The notes below the pieces were generated by a model. The model was not told the DNA's origin. It ran no database searches and worked only from the letters and a program-made list of their open reading frames with translations. From an uncultured Campylobacter sp. (lineage in GTDB: Bacteria; Campylobacterota; Campylobacteria; Campylobacterales; Campylobacteraceae): a stretch of 64,000 nucleotides of DNA. Location: contig NZ_CALIMS010000035.1 of NCBI RefSeq assembly GCF_938045345.1, positions 1 to 64,000 on the forward strand, given 5' to 3'. The first letter of the stretch is position 1. Each line of letters starts with the position of its first letter. Below, piece after piece: positions 9,546-18,048 of the stretch. Made by a program: the position numbers and the translations under genes.

Positions 9546-9958
9546 GACCTGTTTATCGTTTTTACGCTATTTCTAAAACGGCTTTCGTTCTGCTTTGCGC
9601 CGCGTTTTTTATAAGCGGATGTGCGCGCAAGGCGCCTGAGCAAATAGCGGAATTTAGCCAAAAGCAGTTCATCTTGACGGATACTAACGGCGTAAAAAGC
9701 AGAGCCCTGATCTCAAAAATTTCGCCCGCAAGCGGCGAGGAGAGCCGCTACAAGCTCGTCTGGCTCGATATGTTAGGCGCGCCGATCGCACGTAAAATTT
9801 TATCGATCAAAGGCAGCGAGGCAAAATTTAGCAACGACGGCTTCCTGCCGCCCGATTCGCAAAGCGAGCGAGTATTTTTAGCCCTGCTTGAAAATGCGGA
9901 TAAAGCGAATTTCACCATAAACGCAAAGGGGCGCCGATATGACGCAGTATCTAAGTAG
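9542..9958 (+). CDS. DUF3261-like lipoprotein (polyene cluster)
   Basis: 138 residues from a TTG that overlaps the end of the previous gene. A signal peptide ends in the lipobox FISGC, so it should be a lipoprotein. The mature part looks like the DUF3261 lipoproteins that accompany aryl polyene clusters and that may accept or help anchor the product at the outer membrane, with the LolA-like protein (24006) and MMPL exporter (24526). The family assignment rests on size, lipobox and context. Confidence 0.7.
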   Translation: MRPVYRFYAISKTAFVLLCAAFFISGCARKAPEQIAEFSQKQFILTDTNGVKSRALISKISPASGEESRYKLVWLDMLGAPIARKILSIKGSEAKFSNDGFLPPDSQSERVFLALLENADKANFTINAKGRRYDAVSK

Positions 9959-11426
9959 CCCCGGTCTCATCTGCGCGGGCGCAAACAGCGCCGCAGAGCT
10001 TTTTAGCGCGCTGTGCAAAAAAAGATCCTCGCTGCGAAAACTTAGCGTCTGCGGCAAAAATTTCATCTTCGGGCGCGTGGATACGCCGCTGCCGCAGATC
10101 AAAGATCGCGCTTACGCTACGCGCACGAACGCTCTGGCGCTTTACGCCTGCCTCGGCGTGCAGGGGCAGATCGAGCAAGCCGTGCAAAAATTCGGCGCAC
10201 ACCGCGTAGGCGTGGTGTTTGCGACCACCAATACAGGCGTGCAGGAAAACTATGCGGAATTTTTCGCTTGCAGCAAAGACGCGGGAAATTTTATCTCGCA
10301 AGACGGCGAAAATCCCACGCCGCGCAGTGAAATTTCTACTGCAAACGGCGAGAATTTCACCAAAAATTCAAAAAATGCAAACGATAAATTTAAAAACTTC
10401 TGCTTTGAGCGCAACTCCCACGCAAACCCCGCAAATTTTATCCGCGAACGCTTCGGGCTAAAATCCGTCGCGATCGGAGTTTCGAGTGCGTGTACCAGCG
10501 GAAACAAAGCTCTCATCGAAGCTTCGCGCCTCATCTGCGCGGGACTTTGCGACGCGGTCGTATTCGGCGGCGCCGACGCATTAGACGAGCTCACGCTGCA
10601 GGGCTTTAGCGCGCTTGAAATTTTAAGCGAGCAGCCGCTAAAGCCATTTTCAGAGGCGCGATCAGGCACAAATCTAGGCGAGGGAGCCTGCGCATTCGTG
10701 CTTTCGCGCGAGCGCATAAGCGACGTCGCGCTTTTGGCTCACGCCGCAAACTCCGACGCCTACCACATCACCAAGCCCGATCCTAGCGCGCGCATGCAGA
10801 TCACGGCAATCAAAACCGCGCTAAAATCAGCGCGACTGCAAAGCGTGGACTACGTAAATCTGCACGGCACCGGCACTGCGGCCAACGACGCGATGGAGGC
10901 CCTGGCTATGAGCGCCGCCCTGCCCTTAGCGCGCGCAAGCTCGTCCAAATGGGCGACCGGACACACCTTGGGCGCTGCGGGAGCGATCGAGCTTGCCGTG
11001 TGCTACGAGGCGATCAAACAGGGCGTGATCCCGCCGAATTTTACGAACGATAAAATTTGGCGCGGCTCGGAGGCTGAAATTTTTCGTGGCGCGCAGGCGG
11101 GGCACGGCTCGAACGATGAAATTTTAAACAGCGCAAGCGATCAAATTTTATGCAGCTCGGGCAGTGAAATTCTGCAAAACGCGCAGAGTGAAATTTCAAA
11201 AAGCAGCGCGAATGAAATTTTGACTGCGTCTAAAGCTTTGCAAGGCGCGGACGATAAAATTTTAAAAGACGCCGCGGATCAAACTTCGCAAACGAGCGAA
11301 ATTCCAGCGGCGCTGTCTAAATTTAATCTCGCGTGTGGAGCAAAAAAAGCGCGCGTAGATACCGCGATGAATCTAAATTTTGCCTTCGGCGGCGACAACG
11401 CCGTAACCATAATAGGACGCGTATGA
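9939..11426 (+). CDS. Beta-ketoacyl synthase with two low-complexity insertions
   Basis: Condensing enzyme of the thiolase fold, probably the elongating ketosynthase of the type II PKS that pairs with the chain-length factor at 14224. The Cys-His-His triad is intact: Cys185 in VSSACTSGN, His309 in LHGTGTAAND and His342 in ATGHTLGAAG. At 495 residues it is about 90-100 longer than FabF-like enzymes. The excess is two Asn/Ser/Glu-rich segments, about residues 113-160 and 374-466, the second made of repeated EIL-x-S/A units. The C-terminal signature NLNFAFGGDNA is kept after the insertion. The ATG follows AAGGGG and overlaps the previous gene by 20 bases. Confidence 0.88.
   Translation: MTQYLSSPGLICAGANSAAELFSALCKKRSSLRKLSVCGKNFIFGRVDTPLPQIKDRAYATRTNALALYACLGVQGQIEQAVQKFGAHRVGVVFATTNTGVQENYAEFFACSKDAGNFISQDGENPTPRSEISTANGENFTKNSKNANDKFKNFCFERNSHANPANFIRERFGLKSVAIGVSSACTSGNKALIEASRLICAGLCDAVVFGGADALDELTLQGFSALEILSEQPLKPFSEARSGTNLGEGACAFVLSRERISDVALLAHAANSDAYHITKPDPSARMQITAIKTALKSARLQSVDYVNLHGTGTAANDAMEALAMSAALPLARASSSKWATGHTLGAAGAIELAVCYEAIKQGVIPPNFTNDKIWRGSEAEIFRGAQAGHGSNDEILNSASDQILCSSGSEILQNAQSEISKSSANEILTASKALQGADDKILKDAADQTSQTSEIPAALSKFNLACGAKKARVDTAMNLNFAFGGDNAVTIIGRV
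11070..11280 (+). repeat. Array of imperfect 22-30 base GAAATTTT-bearing units inside the ketosynthase
   Basis: Seven loosely spaced copies of a unit centred on (G)AAATTTT/GAAATTC words, each preceded by GAT, AGT or AAT and followed by an AGC/GCG-rich part. In frame they give the peptide pattern DEIL-NSAS, DQIL-CSSG, SEIL-QNAQ, SEIS-KSSA, NEIL-TAS, DKIL-KDAA. Copies have diverged, so this is an old or fast-diverging expansion. Confidence 0.7.
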
Positions 11427-11851
11427 GAGCCTCTAGCATCCTCCCGCAGAGGGGATATATGGTCTTCGCGGATGAAATTTTAGAGGTTAGCGACGGGTAT
11501 GCGAGCTGTGCGTTTAGCGTTAAAGAGGACTCGCCGTTTACCGAAGACGGCAAGCTCGGCAGCTACGCGTATATGGAGATAATGGCGCAGTGTATCGGCG
11601 TGTATTCGGGCTACAGAAACGACGGCGAGGCGAGGCTCGGGTTTTTGCTGGGCGTGCGAAACCTGGATATTTCGCGCGCAAGCCTAAAGGTGGGCGAGCG
11701 CGTGATTACGACGGCGAGGCAGAGCGTGAGCGACGGCGAGGGGCTATATATCTTCGATTGCGAGATCCGCTGCGGCGGCGAACATATCGCAAGCGCCACG
11801 CTAAGTGTAATGCGCGCGAGCGACGAAATGATAAAGAGTATAAATGGCTAA
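11423..11851 (+). CDS. 3-hydroxyacyl-ACP dehydratase, hotdog fold (polyene cluster)
   Basis: 142 residues starting at an ATG that overlaps the ketosynthase stop (ATGA). The ILPQRGYMVFADEI start, MEIMAQCIGVYSGY helix and LGFLLGVRNLDI strand are typical of small FabZ/ApeI-like dehydratases. It should remove water from the beta-hydroxyacyl intermediate to give each conjugated double bond. A second hotdog domain sits at the end of the ligase at 19231, matching the two dehydratases usual in aryl polyene clusters. Confidence 0.82.
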   Translation: MRASSILPQRGYMVFADEILEVSDGYASCAFSVKEDSPFTEDGKLGSYAYMEIMAQCIGVYSGYRNDGEARLGFLLGVRNLDISRASLKVGERVITTARQSVSDGEGLYIFDCEIRCGGEHIASATLSVMRASDEMIKSING

Positions 11852-12578
11852 GAGAATTTTAATTACCGGAGCAAGCGGCGGTATCGGCGAGGCGTGCGCG
11901 TTAAATTTAGCGCAAAAGGGCTACGGCTTGGCGTTAAACGGGCGCAACGAAGCAAAGCTTAATGACGTAGCGAAGCGCTGTTTGGACGCGGGCGCGGCGG
12001 AAGTTCAAATTTTAAAATTTGATGTCGCAGACACTGCCGCGGCGCAGGAGCGGATCGAAGCAGACATAGAGGCAAACGGCGCATACTGGGGCATCGTGCT
12101 AAACGCGGGCATCACGCGGGATAACTCCTTCGTGTGGTTTGAGCGCGAGGATTGGCAAAGCGTGATAGATACGAATTTAGGCGGGTTTTATAACGTCATA
12201 AAGCCCGCGCTGATGCCGATGATCCGCGCCAAAAAGGGCGGGCGTATCGTCGTGATGAGCTCGGTTAGCGGAATTGCCGGCAACCGCGGCCAGAGCAACT
12301 ACGCCGCTAGCAAAGGAGGCCTAATCGCCGCGGCAAAATCGCTAGCGATAGAACTTGCAAGCCGCAAGATCACGGTAAACGTCGTGGCTCCCGGGCTCAT
12401 CAAAACGGCGATGAGCGAGAGTATAAACGAAGCCGCAAGCGAGCAAATTTTAAGCGCGATCCCGCTAGGTCGCATCGGTGAGCCGAGCGAGGTAGCGCAT
12501 TTGGTGGAGTTTTTGCTAAGCGAAAATTCCGCATACATCACAAAAGAGGTTATTAAAATAGACGGTGGATTATGTTAA
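11844..12578 (+). CDS. 3-oxoacyl-ACP reductase, FabG-like (polyene cluster)
   Basis: Short-chain dehydrogenase/reductase of 244 residues that reduces the beta-keto intermediate with NADPH. The cofactor motif TGASGGIG is at 8-15, LNAGIT near 87-91, and the catalytic Ser140, Tyr153 and Lys157 lie in SSVSG and NYAASKGG. The C-terminal DGGLC matches FabG. It overlaps both neighbours by 7-8 bases. Confidence 0.92.
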   Translation: MAKRILITGASGGIGEACALNLAQKGYGLALNGRNEAKLNDVAKRCLDAGAAEVQILKFDVADTAAAQERIEADIEANGAYWGIVLNAGITRDNSFVWFEREDWQSVIDTNLGGFYNVIKPALMPMIRAKKGGRIVVMSSVSGIAGNRGQSNYAASKGGLIAAAKSLAIELASRKITVNVVAPGLIKTAMSESINEAASEQILSAIPLGRIGEPSEVAHLVEFLLSENSAYITKEVIKIDGGLC

Positions 12579-13801
12579 ATAGAGTAGTCATTACGGGTTT
12601 TGGCAACGTCTGTGCATTCGGGCGGGACTGGGCAAGCATCAAGCAGAATTTGGCGCAGCAAAAAAGCGCCGTAGTTTATATGAGCGAATGGGATATCTTC
12701 GGCGAGGAGCTAAACACTAGGCTGGGCGCGCCGATACCAAACTACGCGCCGCCCGCGCACTGGAACCGCAAAGATACCCGCTCGATGGGCAAGGTAGCGA
12801 TGTTCGGCGTTGATGCTGCGGGCGAAGCTCTGGCGGATGCGGGGCTTTTAGAGGATGAGCGCATAAAGGACGGCCGTATGGGCGTCGCAGCGGGTAGCTG
12901 TAGCGGCGATGCGAAGGCTACGGGCGAGGTCATAGATATTTTGCACGGCAAGGATAGCACCTTCAACGCCAACTCATACGTCAAGATGATGCCCCACACC
13001 GTCGCTGCGAATATCGCGATCTACTACGGGCTAAAAGGCAGGCTCATCCCCACAGGCTCTGCGTGCACAAGCGCGTCTCAGGCGATAGGCTACTCCTATG
13101 AAGCGATAAAATTCGGCCTGATAGATATGATGCTAGCAGGCGGCGCGGACGAGCTGCACCCGAGCCAGGCATTCGTATTTGATAAGCTCTACGCGACAAG
13201 CTGCAAAAACGACACCCCTACTCTCAGCCCTGCGCCTTTTGATATAGCGCGTGATGGGCTGGTTTTAGGTGAAGGCGGTGCTATGTTTGTGCTGGAAAGC
13301 CTCAGAAGCGCACTTGCGCGCGGCGCTAAAATTTACGCCGAGATAGTGGGATTCGGCACGACCTGCGACGGCACGCATATTACCCGCCCACAGAGCGAAA
13401 CTATGCGCGCGGCGATGCAGCTGGCGCTCAAAGACGCCGCCATCTCGCCGGATCTCATCGGGCACGTAAACGCTCATGCTACGGCGACCAAGCAGGGCGA
13501 CGTCGCAGAATCTACGGCGACGCATGAAATTTTCGGCTCGCAAACGCCAGTGAGCTCTTACAAGGGCTATTTAGGTCATACTTTGGGCGCGTGCGGGGCG
13601 CTGGAGAGCTTCATCTCGGTGATGATGATGAACGAGGGGCTATTCTATCCAAATCTAAATTTGCGCGATATCGATCCGCAGTGCGCTCCGCTTAGATACC
13701 TCACGCAGCCGCAGGAGATAAAGACGGATTACGTTATGAATAACAACTTCGCTTTCGGCGGCGTAAACACCTCTTTGATTTTTAAAAAATTTATCGGTTA
13801 A
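12572..13801 (+). CDS. Beta-ketoacyl-ACP synthase, FabF-like (polyene cluster)
   Basis: Second full ketosynthase, 409 residues, with Cys165 in GSACTSASQ, His302 in NAHATATKQGD and His336 in YLGHTLGACG. The normal family length and absence of insertions contrast with the ketosynthase at 9939. In characterised aryl polyene systems one such enzyme primes the chain from the aryl starter while the other elongates with the chain-length factor; which does which here is inferred only from similarity and position. Confidence 0.9.
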   Translation: MLNRVVITGFGNVCAFGRDWASIKQNLAQQKSAVVYMSEWDIFGEELNTRLGAPIPNYAPPAHWNRKDTRSMGKVAMFGVDAAGEALADAGLLEDERIKDGRMGVAAGSCSGDAKATGEVIDILHGKDSTFNANSYVKMMPHTVAANIAIYYGLKGRLIPTGSACTSASQAIGYSYEAIKFGLIDMMLAGGADELHPSQAFVFDKLYATSCKNDTPTLSPAPFDIARDGLVLGEGGAMFVLESLRSALARGAKIYAEIVGFGTTCDGTHITRPQSETMRAAMQLALKDAAISPDLIGHVNAHATATKQGDVAESTATHEIFGSQTPVSSYKGYLGHTLGACGALESFISVMMMNEGLFYPNLNLRDIDPQCAPLRYLTQPQEIKTDYVMNNNFAFGGVNTSLIFKKFIG

Positions 13802-13811
13802 AGGAGAGAAA

Positions 13812-14234
13812 ATGAAAAAATTTCTATTTTTCGCAGTTGCGGCGCTTTTTGTCGCTAATTCGGCTTATGCCAAGAACGACATCATGCGCTTCCCTATCGC
13901 CGCGGCACTCGCAGAGCCCGACGCCAAAGCCAAGCTTGATCCGAACATAAAATTCTACTTCGGCAACAAATCCGCAGGCAGAAAGATCACGCAGCAGCTA
14001 AGCTCGAACAAAAAAACAAACAGCATCAACAAGACCGATCAAGCCGCATGCAACCGCGCGTTTTTGTCGGCACTGCTTAGCTTTCAAGACCGAGCCAAAA
14101 AAGAGGGTGGCAACAAGGTCGTAAACATCACGAGCTACTATTACAAAAACGTTTTCGTGAGCGACAAGGAGTTTGAATGCGGCGTAGGCTCGATAATGAA
14201 CGGCGTCACGCTAAGAGGCTATATTGCAAAATAA
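13812..14234 (+). CDS. Small exported protein of the polyene cluster
   Basis: 140 residues with a clear signal peptide (MKKFLFFAVAALFVANSAYA) and strong ribosome binding site AAGGAGAG. The mature protein has two cysteines (QAACNRA and FECGVG) and the segment NKVVNITSYYYKN. Proteins like this occur in aryl polyene clusters and are often mislabelled excinuclease ATPase subunit; I see no ATPase motif. Function unknown, location probably periplasm. It overlaps the next gene by 11 bases. Confidence 0.75.
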   Translation: MKKFLFFAVAALFVANSAYAKNDIMRFPIAAALAEPDAKAKLDPNIKFYFGNKSAGRKITQQLSSNKKTNSINKTDQAACNRAFLSALLSFQDRAKKEGGNKVVNITSYYYKNVFVSDKEFECGVGSIMNGVTLRGYIAK

Positions 14235-15759
14235 ACTAAGCTTCGGCGTAGCTTACGCAAGCGCGATAATTTCGGGCGAGCCGGCGGAGTTTTATAAAAA
14301 TTTCGCCGCTTGCTCGGACGGAATTTCCGAAGTAAATTTAGGCGGAAATTCCGATCTCGCTTGCGATGCAAATCAAAATTTTACGTATGATTTTTTGTCA
14401 AATTCTACGCAAGATTTTACAGATATTCCAGGCTGCGAGCAGAATTCCACAAATCCCGCAAATTTTGCAGCGTTCGAAAATAGCGAAAGCGCGGGGCGCG
14501 ACCTTGCCGCAGGAGGTCTTGATGAAAATTCTACCAAGCTCGGCTCGCAGCGGAGATTAGATCATGAAGCGAACGGGTCTAAATTTAGCGCCTCGCAAGG
14601 TTTTAATTGCAGCTCTGAGGGGGCGGCGGAGATTTATAAAAATTTCGTCGCGCGCGATGATGAAGCTTTACGAAAAAGCTCCGAAGAAAATTTAGAAATT
14701 TCTGCCAATACCCGCTTAAAAGATGAAATTTTAGCCTTAGAGCCTTTGAAGAAAAAGCCGGCTCTTGAGCACATTCCGTCGTTGCAGCGCCGCCGCTTGG
14801 GGCTCGGGGCAAAACTTTGCATCTCGCTTTTAGGCGAAATTTCGCAAAATACGCCGGAAAGTTTAGCCGAGGAAAGCTCCTTAAATCTCGCGCCTCAAAA
14901 TTTAGATGCAAGCAAAAGCCGTGCCGCTGTGCAAAATCAGCAGCAGCAAGATTTTTCAAGCGAAAATTCTTTGAATTTAGTGTCGCAAAATTTAAATTCA
15001 ACGCCACAGGATTTTTCAAATGAAAATTCCTTAAATTCGGCAAGGCAAAATTTGAAAGCAGTCGATGATGCCGCGACACAGCGCAAAGGGCTACCGCTCG
15101 TTTTTTGCTCGCGCCTTGGCGAGATCAACCGCTGTTTTGGCCTGCTCGGCTCGATGAGCGAAAGCGTCTCGCCTTCGAGCTTTTGTGTCAGCGTACTCAA
15201 CGCGATTGCGGCGCAAAATGCGATTTTTACGCAAAATCATGCCGAAATTTCGACGATCTCTGCGGCGTGTGCGCTCGAAAACGGCGCAATAATCGCAGCT
15301 ACGAGGCTGAAAGAAAGCGCGGAAAATTCCGGCTCCGCACAGGATGCGAACGAAGCAGGCAAAAACGGCGAATGCAAATCGGATAACGATAAAATCGCCC
15401 TGCTCTGCTATTTTGAGGAGGCAAATAACAACTATCTGAAGCGCTGCGACTTTGCCTGCGCCCTACTTTTGGTGCTTCAGCGCGGAGATGACGTGCAGAT
15501 CGAAATTTCGCCGCACGTTGCGGACGCGACGGCACAGAGCCTAGAGGCGCAAAATCCGAAACCGCGAGCCGAGAACGAAATTTTACGAAGCTTTAAAGGG
15601 GACGGCGAGATCCCGCTAGATACCGCGGTGGAATTTTTGGCTAAAATCCTCTCCGGGAAGCGCGAATGGCGCAGCAGCGACGGGATTTTGGACTATCTTT
15701 GGCGCGTCAAAGATCCCGCCAAGATCGCAGCTTTTTTGAGGCAAGATCGTGAGCGCTAA
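14224..15759 (+). CDS. Ketosynthase chain-length-factor-like protein with three large insertions
   Basis: 511 residues from a TTG with AGAGG 6 bases upstream. The conserved parts are scattered: FGVAYASAI near residue 7, EHIPSLQRRRLGLGAKL near 182-198, LVFCSRLGEINRCFGLLGS near 292-310, SPSSFCVSVLNAIAAQ and ISTISAACALENGAIIAA near 342-359, then NNYLKRCDFACALLLVL. These match the short N-terminal ketoacyl-synthase-like (PF13723 type) proteins of aryl polyene clusters, usually about 240 residues. The excess is Asn/Ser/Gln-rich, about residues 31-175, 204-285 and 363-390. No active-site cysteine/histidine set is expected in this partner subunit. Confidence 0.8.
   Translation: MQNKLSFGVAYASAIISGEPAEFYKNFAACSDGISEVNLGGNSDLACDANQNFTYDFLSNSTQDFTDIPGCEQNSTNPANFAAFENSESAGRDLAAGGLDENSTKLGSQRRLDHEANGSKFSASQGFNCSSEGAAEIYKNFVARDDEALRKSSEENLEISANTRLKDEILALEPLKKKPALEHIPSLQRRRLGLGAKLCISLLGEISQNTPESLAEESSLNLAPQNLDASKSRAAVQNQQQQDFSSENSLNLVSQNLNSTPQDFSNENSLNSARQNLKAVDDAATQRKGLPLVFCSRLGEINRCFGLLGSMSESVSPSSFCVSVLNAIAAQNAIFTQNHAEISTISAACALENGAIIAATRLKESAENSGSAQDANEAGKNGECKSDNDKIALLCYFEEANNNYLKRCDFACALLLVLQRGDDVQIEISPHVADATAQSLEAQNPKPRAENEILRSFKGDGEIPLDTAVEFLAKILSGKREWRSSDGILDYLWRVKDPAKIAAFLRQDRER
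14281..14652 (+). repeat. Duplicated 30-base segment flanking an insertion in the chain-length factor
   Basis: CGGCGGAGTTTTATAAAAAT at 14282 onward recurs with few changes from about 14624 as CGGCGGAGATTTATAAAAAT, each followed by TTCG-C-GC. The peptides are PAEFYKNFAACSD and AAEIYKNFVARDD. The copies bracket the first low-complexity insertion, as if the extra DNA arose between two copies of a native segment. Confidence 0.6.
14869..15060 (+). repeat. Imperfect tandem repeat, 60-base period, in the chain-length factor
   Basis: Two units 60 bases apart (14949 and 15009 onward) read QDFSSENSLNLVSQNLNST and QDFSNENSLNSARQNLKA. A third, more diverged copy begins near 14869 (EESSLNLAPQNLDAS). Each unit contains GATTTTTCAA, GAAAATTC and CAAAATTT words. 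Confidence 0.7.
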
Positions 15760-16762
15760 AATGGTAAAATTCCACCTCATGAGCAAGCGCGGCGAGACGG
15801 GCAAATTTGATCAAAATCCCAGGTCACGCGGAGCCGCAACGGCGCGAACGGCTAGCTTTAAATTTAACTACTCCGCTAAACGCGGATATAGTGAAGATTT
15901 TAAATTTAGCCGCGCTATCAAACAAGAGCTCGTCCAAACGGCGCATCTTAAAAGCACGCCGAAAGGGCGCGTGCCGTGCGCCCCCAAATCGCGTTGCAAT
16001 GAGGCGCACTGCGAAAATACGCCGCCGAAGCATACGCAACGAACCAAAAAAAATCCGCCTAAACGATGCGAGCTGCGAGCCATAAAAATTTTACCGCAGC
16101 GGCGCGTAGAAAACACCGCGCAATTCCGCTATAAAGACAGATGCGTCGAGCCAAAACAGTACGCGCAGCAGGCTGTAAATTTTATAAATTTAGCAGAACA
16201 AAGCTTGGGCTACGAGTTTAAATTTAGCCGCGTGATGAACCGAATAGCCGCTCAGGTAAGATGCGCACGACAAAGCGTTGCGATGAATTTTAAATTTAAC
16301 TGCGCCGCGAGCTATAAATTTAATCAGACGGCGCGTCGTATGGCGGCGCCAAAGCAGCGTATATGGCGCTTCGCAGAAATTCCATCGCAATGGCACGCAC
16401 GACGAAGCATGCGGCAAGCCGCAGAAATTTCACCGAGGCAATACGCACGGCAAACGGCAAGAATTCTACAAAATCGCAGTTTACCGCGCGCCGCAAAAAT
16501 TTTATTGCCTCGGTATATACGCGGCGTCGAGATCGTCAGAGCTTCTGCTCAGACCATAAAAGCTCTATTGCCTCGACACATGCCGCAAGCCGAAATATCG
16601 CGCACAGAAAGCCGCAAAAACTCCGCTGCGATGCGACGAGCGGCAAGCCGTAGAAATTTTATCGGGGCTGCCCGCATGACGAGCCATCAAATCCCCGCCG
16701 AAAGCCGCAAAATCTCCAACGAGAACCGCGAAATCCCCGCCGAAAGAGGCGCCGAGCGATGA
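15749..16762 (+). CDS. Doubtful 337-codon low-complexity frame bridging two polyene genes
   Basis: An open frame from a GTG runs from the end of the chain-length factor (11-base overlap) to the start of the acyltransferase (ATGA overlap). The translation is strongly basic and repetitive (motifs such as FKFSRA, FKFNCAA and RRNFIGAA), with no fold, signal peptide or family I recognise. Base texture is that of the long intergenic gaps. Either it is expanded spacer that stayed open by chance or because upstream translation must reach the acyltransferase start, or it is a rapidly evolving basic protein. I lean to the first. Confidence 0.25.
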   Translation: MSAKMVKFHLMSKRGETGKFDQNPRSRGAATARTASFKFNYSAKRGYSEDFKFSRAIKQELVQTAHLKSTPKGRVPCAPKSRCNEAHCENTPPKHTQRTKKNPPKRCELRAIKILPQRRVENTAQFRYKDRCVEPKQYAQQAVNFINLAEQSLGYEFKFSRVMNRIAAQVRCARQSVAMNFKFNCAASYKFNQTARRMAAPKQRIWRFAEIPSQWHARRSMRQAAEISPRQYARQTARILQNRSLPRAAKILLPRYIRGVEIVRASAQTIKALLPRHMPQAEISRTESRKNSAAMRRAASRRNFIGAARMTSHQIPAESRKISNENREIPAERGAER

Positions 16763-17514
16763 AACAGACAGATCCGCTAAGGCGCAAGCTCAAACAGATC
16801 GGCATCGCGTTATCCTTCGCAAGCTTCGGCGCGCTGTGTATGATGGGCAACCTACTCTTCCTCCCAGTAGCGCTGCTGCGGCTAAACCGCATAGAGGTCG
16901 TACGAAATTTCGTGCGCGATTTTATAATGATCTCGTGGCGCATATTTTTGCTGCTAGCGCGACTTTACGGCAGCATCGGCGTAAGCTGGCGCTGCAAGCT
17001 CCCGCCTAGCGGTGCTCTCATCATCGCAAACCACCCCAGCCTGCTTGACGTGGTGATCTTTTTAGCCCACGTACGGCGCGCAAACTGCGTAGTCAAGGAA
17101 AGCCTGTGCAAAAACCCCTTCCTCTCCGCTGCCATCGCAGCTGCGGGCTACATCCCAAACACCGGCTCGGAAGCGATGATAGATGCGTGCCGAAGCGCCC
17201 TTGCGCGAAGAGAAAGCCTAATCATCTTCCCAGAGGGCACGCGCACCGCGGATCGCATCGCCATGCACAAAGCGGCGTTTTACATCGCGATAAATTTCGC
17301 AAAAAATATGAATTGCATCGCGATAAAAATGGATCCTAAAAGCCTAAAAAAAGGACAAGTATGGTACGATACGCCCGAGGTTCGGATGAAATACGACCTC
17401 TACGAGCTGTGCGCGCTTGATCTAACGGGCTTCGAGCCGGATCGTCCAAACCCGATCCGAGTGCGCAAACTCTATGAAAAAATATCAAATCTATATGAAA
17501 AGGAGAATCTGTGA
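16759..17514 (+). CDS. Lysophospholipid-type acyltransferase (polyene cluster)
   Basis: 251-residue 1-acylglycerol-3-phosphate acyltransferase (PlsC)-like protein. The NHx4D motif is NHPSLLD at 91-97 and the second motif FPEGTRT is at 157-163. A hydrophobic N-terminal helix (about residues 20-40) should tie it to the inner membrane. Such acyltransferases, with a glycosyltransferase and an LpxL-like enzyme, are thought to build the lipid anchor of aryl polyenes. It overlaps the downstream acyl carrier gene by four bases (GTGA). Confidence 0.88.
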   Translation: MKQTDPLRRKLKQIGIALSFASFGALCMMGNLLFLPVALLRLNRIEVVRNFVRDFIMISWRIFLLLARLYGSIGVSWRCKLPPSGALIIANHPSLLDVVIFLAHVRRANCVVKESLCKNPFLSAAIAAAGYIPNTGSEAMIDACRSALARRESLIIFPEGTRTADRIAMHKAAFYIAINFAKNMNCIAIKMDPKSLKKGQVWYDTPEVRMKYDLYELCALDLTGFEPDRPNPIRVRKLYEKISNLYEKENL

Positions 17515-17777
17515 ACGAAGAAATTTTGGAACTTAAGGAGCTGATCATTTCGGGGCTGAACCTCGAAGACGTCGCACCAGGCGACATAAATGACGACGAG
17601 CCGCTTTTTAGCGACGGGCTGGGGCTCGATTCGGTCGATGCACTGGAGCTCGGGCTTTTGGTACAGAAAAAATACGGCATCGTGCTTAACTCAAAAACCC
17701 AAAATTTAAAGCAAATTTTCTCATCCGTTGCGTCTTTGGCGCAATATATCGCCGAAAATAGGAGTAAAAATGAGTAA
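17511..17777 (+). CDS. Acyl carrier protein 1 (polyene cluster)
   Basis: 88 residues, acidic, starting at a GTG that overlaps the acyltransferase stop and follows AAAGGAG. The phosphopantetheine site is Ser41 in GLGLDSVDALEL. It carries the growing polyene or the aryl starter and should be activated by the transferase at 9003. Confidence 0.9.
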   Translation: MNEEILELKELIISGLNLEDVAPGDINDDEPLFSDGLGLDSVDALELGLLVQKKYGIVLNSKTQNLKQIFSSVASLAQYIAENRSKNE

Positions 17778-18048
17778 AGATGAAATTTTTGAAATTTTAA
17801 AAAAGGCGCTCGTGGAGCTCTTCGAGATCGACGAGAGCAAGGTCGTGCCGGAGGCTAAAATTTACGAGGATCTGCAGATCGACAGCATCGACGCGATCGA
17901 TCTGGTCGATTACGTCAAGAAAAACACGGGCTATAAGCTGATGCCAGATGATTTTAAAAACATCCAAACCCTTGGCGACATCGTGGATGCCGTAGCGGCG
18001 AAGCTCGATCAAGGCGCGAGCGGGGAGACTACAGGCGGCGAGAGTTAA
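17770..18048 (+). CDS. Acyl carrier protein 2 (polyene cluster)
   Basis: 92 residues starting at an ATG overlapping the end of the first carrier; AGGAG lies upstream. The phosphopantetheine serine is Ser39 in LQIDSIDAIDLV. The pair of carriers, one with DSVDALEL and one with DSIDAIDL, matches the dual carrier system of aryl polyene clusters. The last residues (GASGETTGGES) are a short disordered tail. Confidence 0.9.
   Translation: MSKDEIFEILKKALVELFEIDESKVVPEAKIYEDLQIDSIDAIDLVDYVKKNTGYKLMPDDFKNIQTLGDIVDAVAAKLDQGASGETTGGES

Noticed and set aside
15824..16653. Shadow frames on both strands in the 15.8-16.7 kb stretch
   Set aside because: Openness in many frames is a property of the sequence composition; only the frame coupled to both neighbours was kept, at low confidence.
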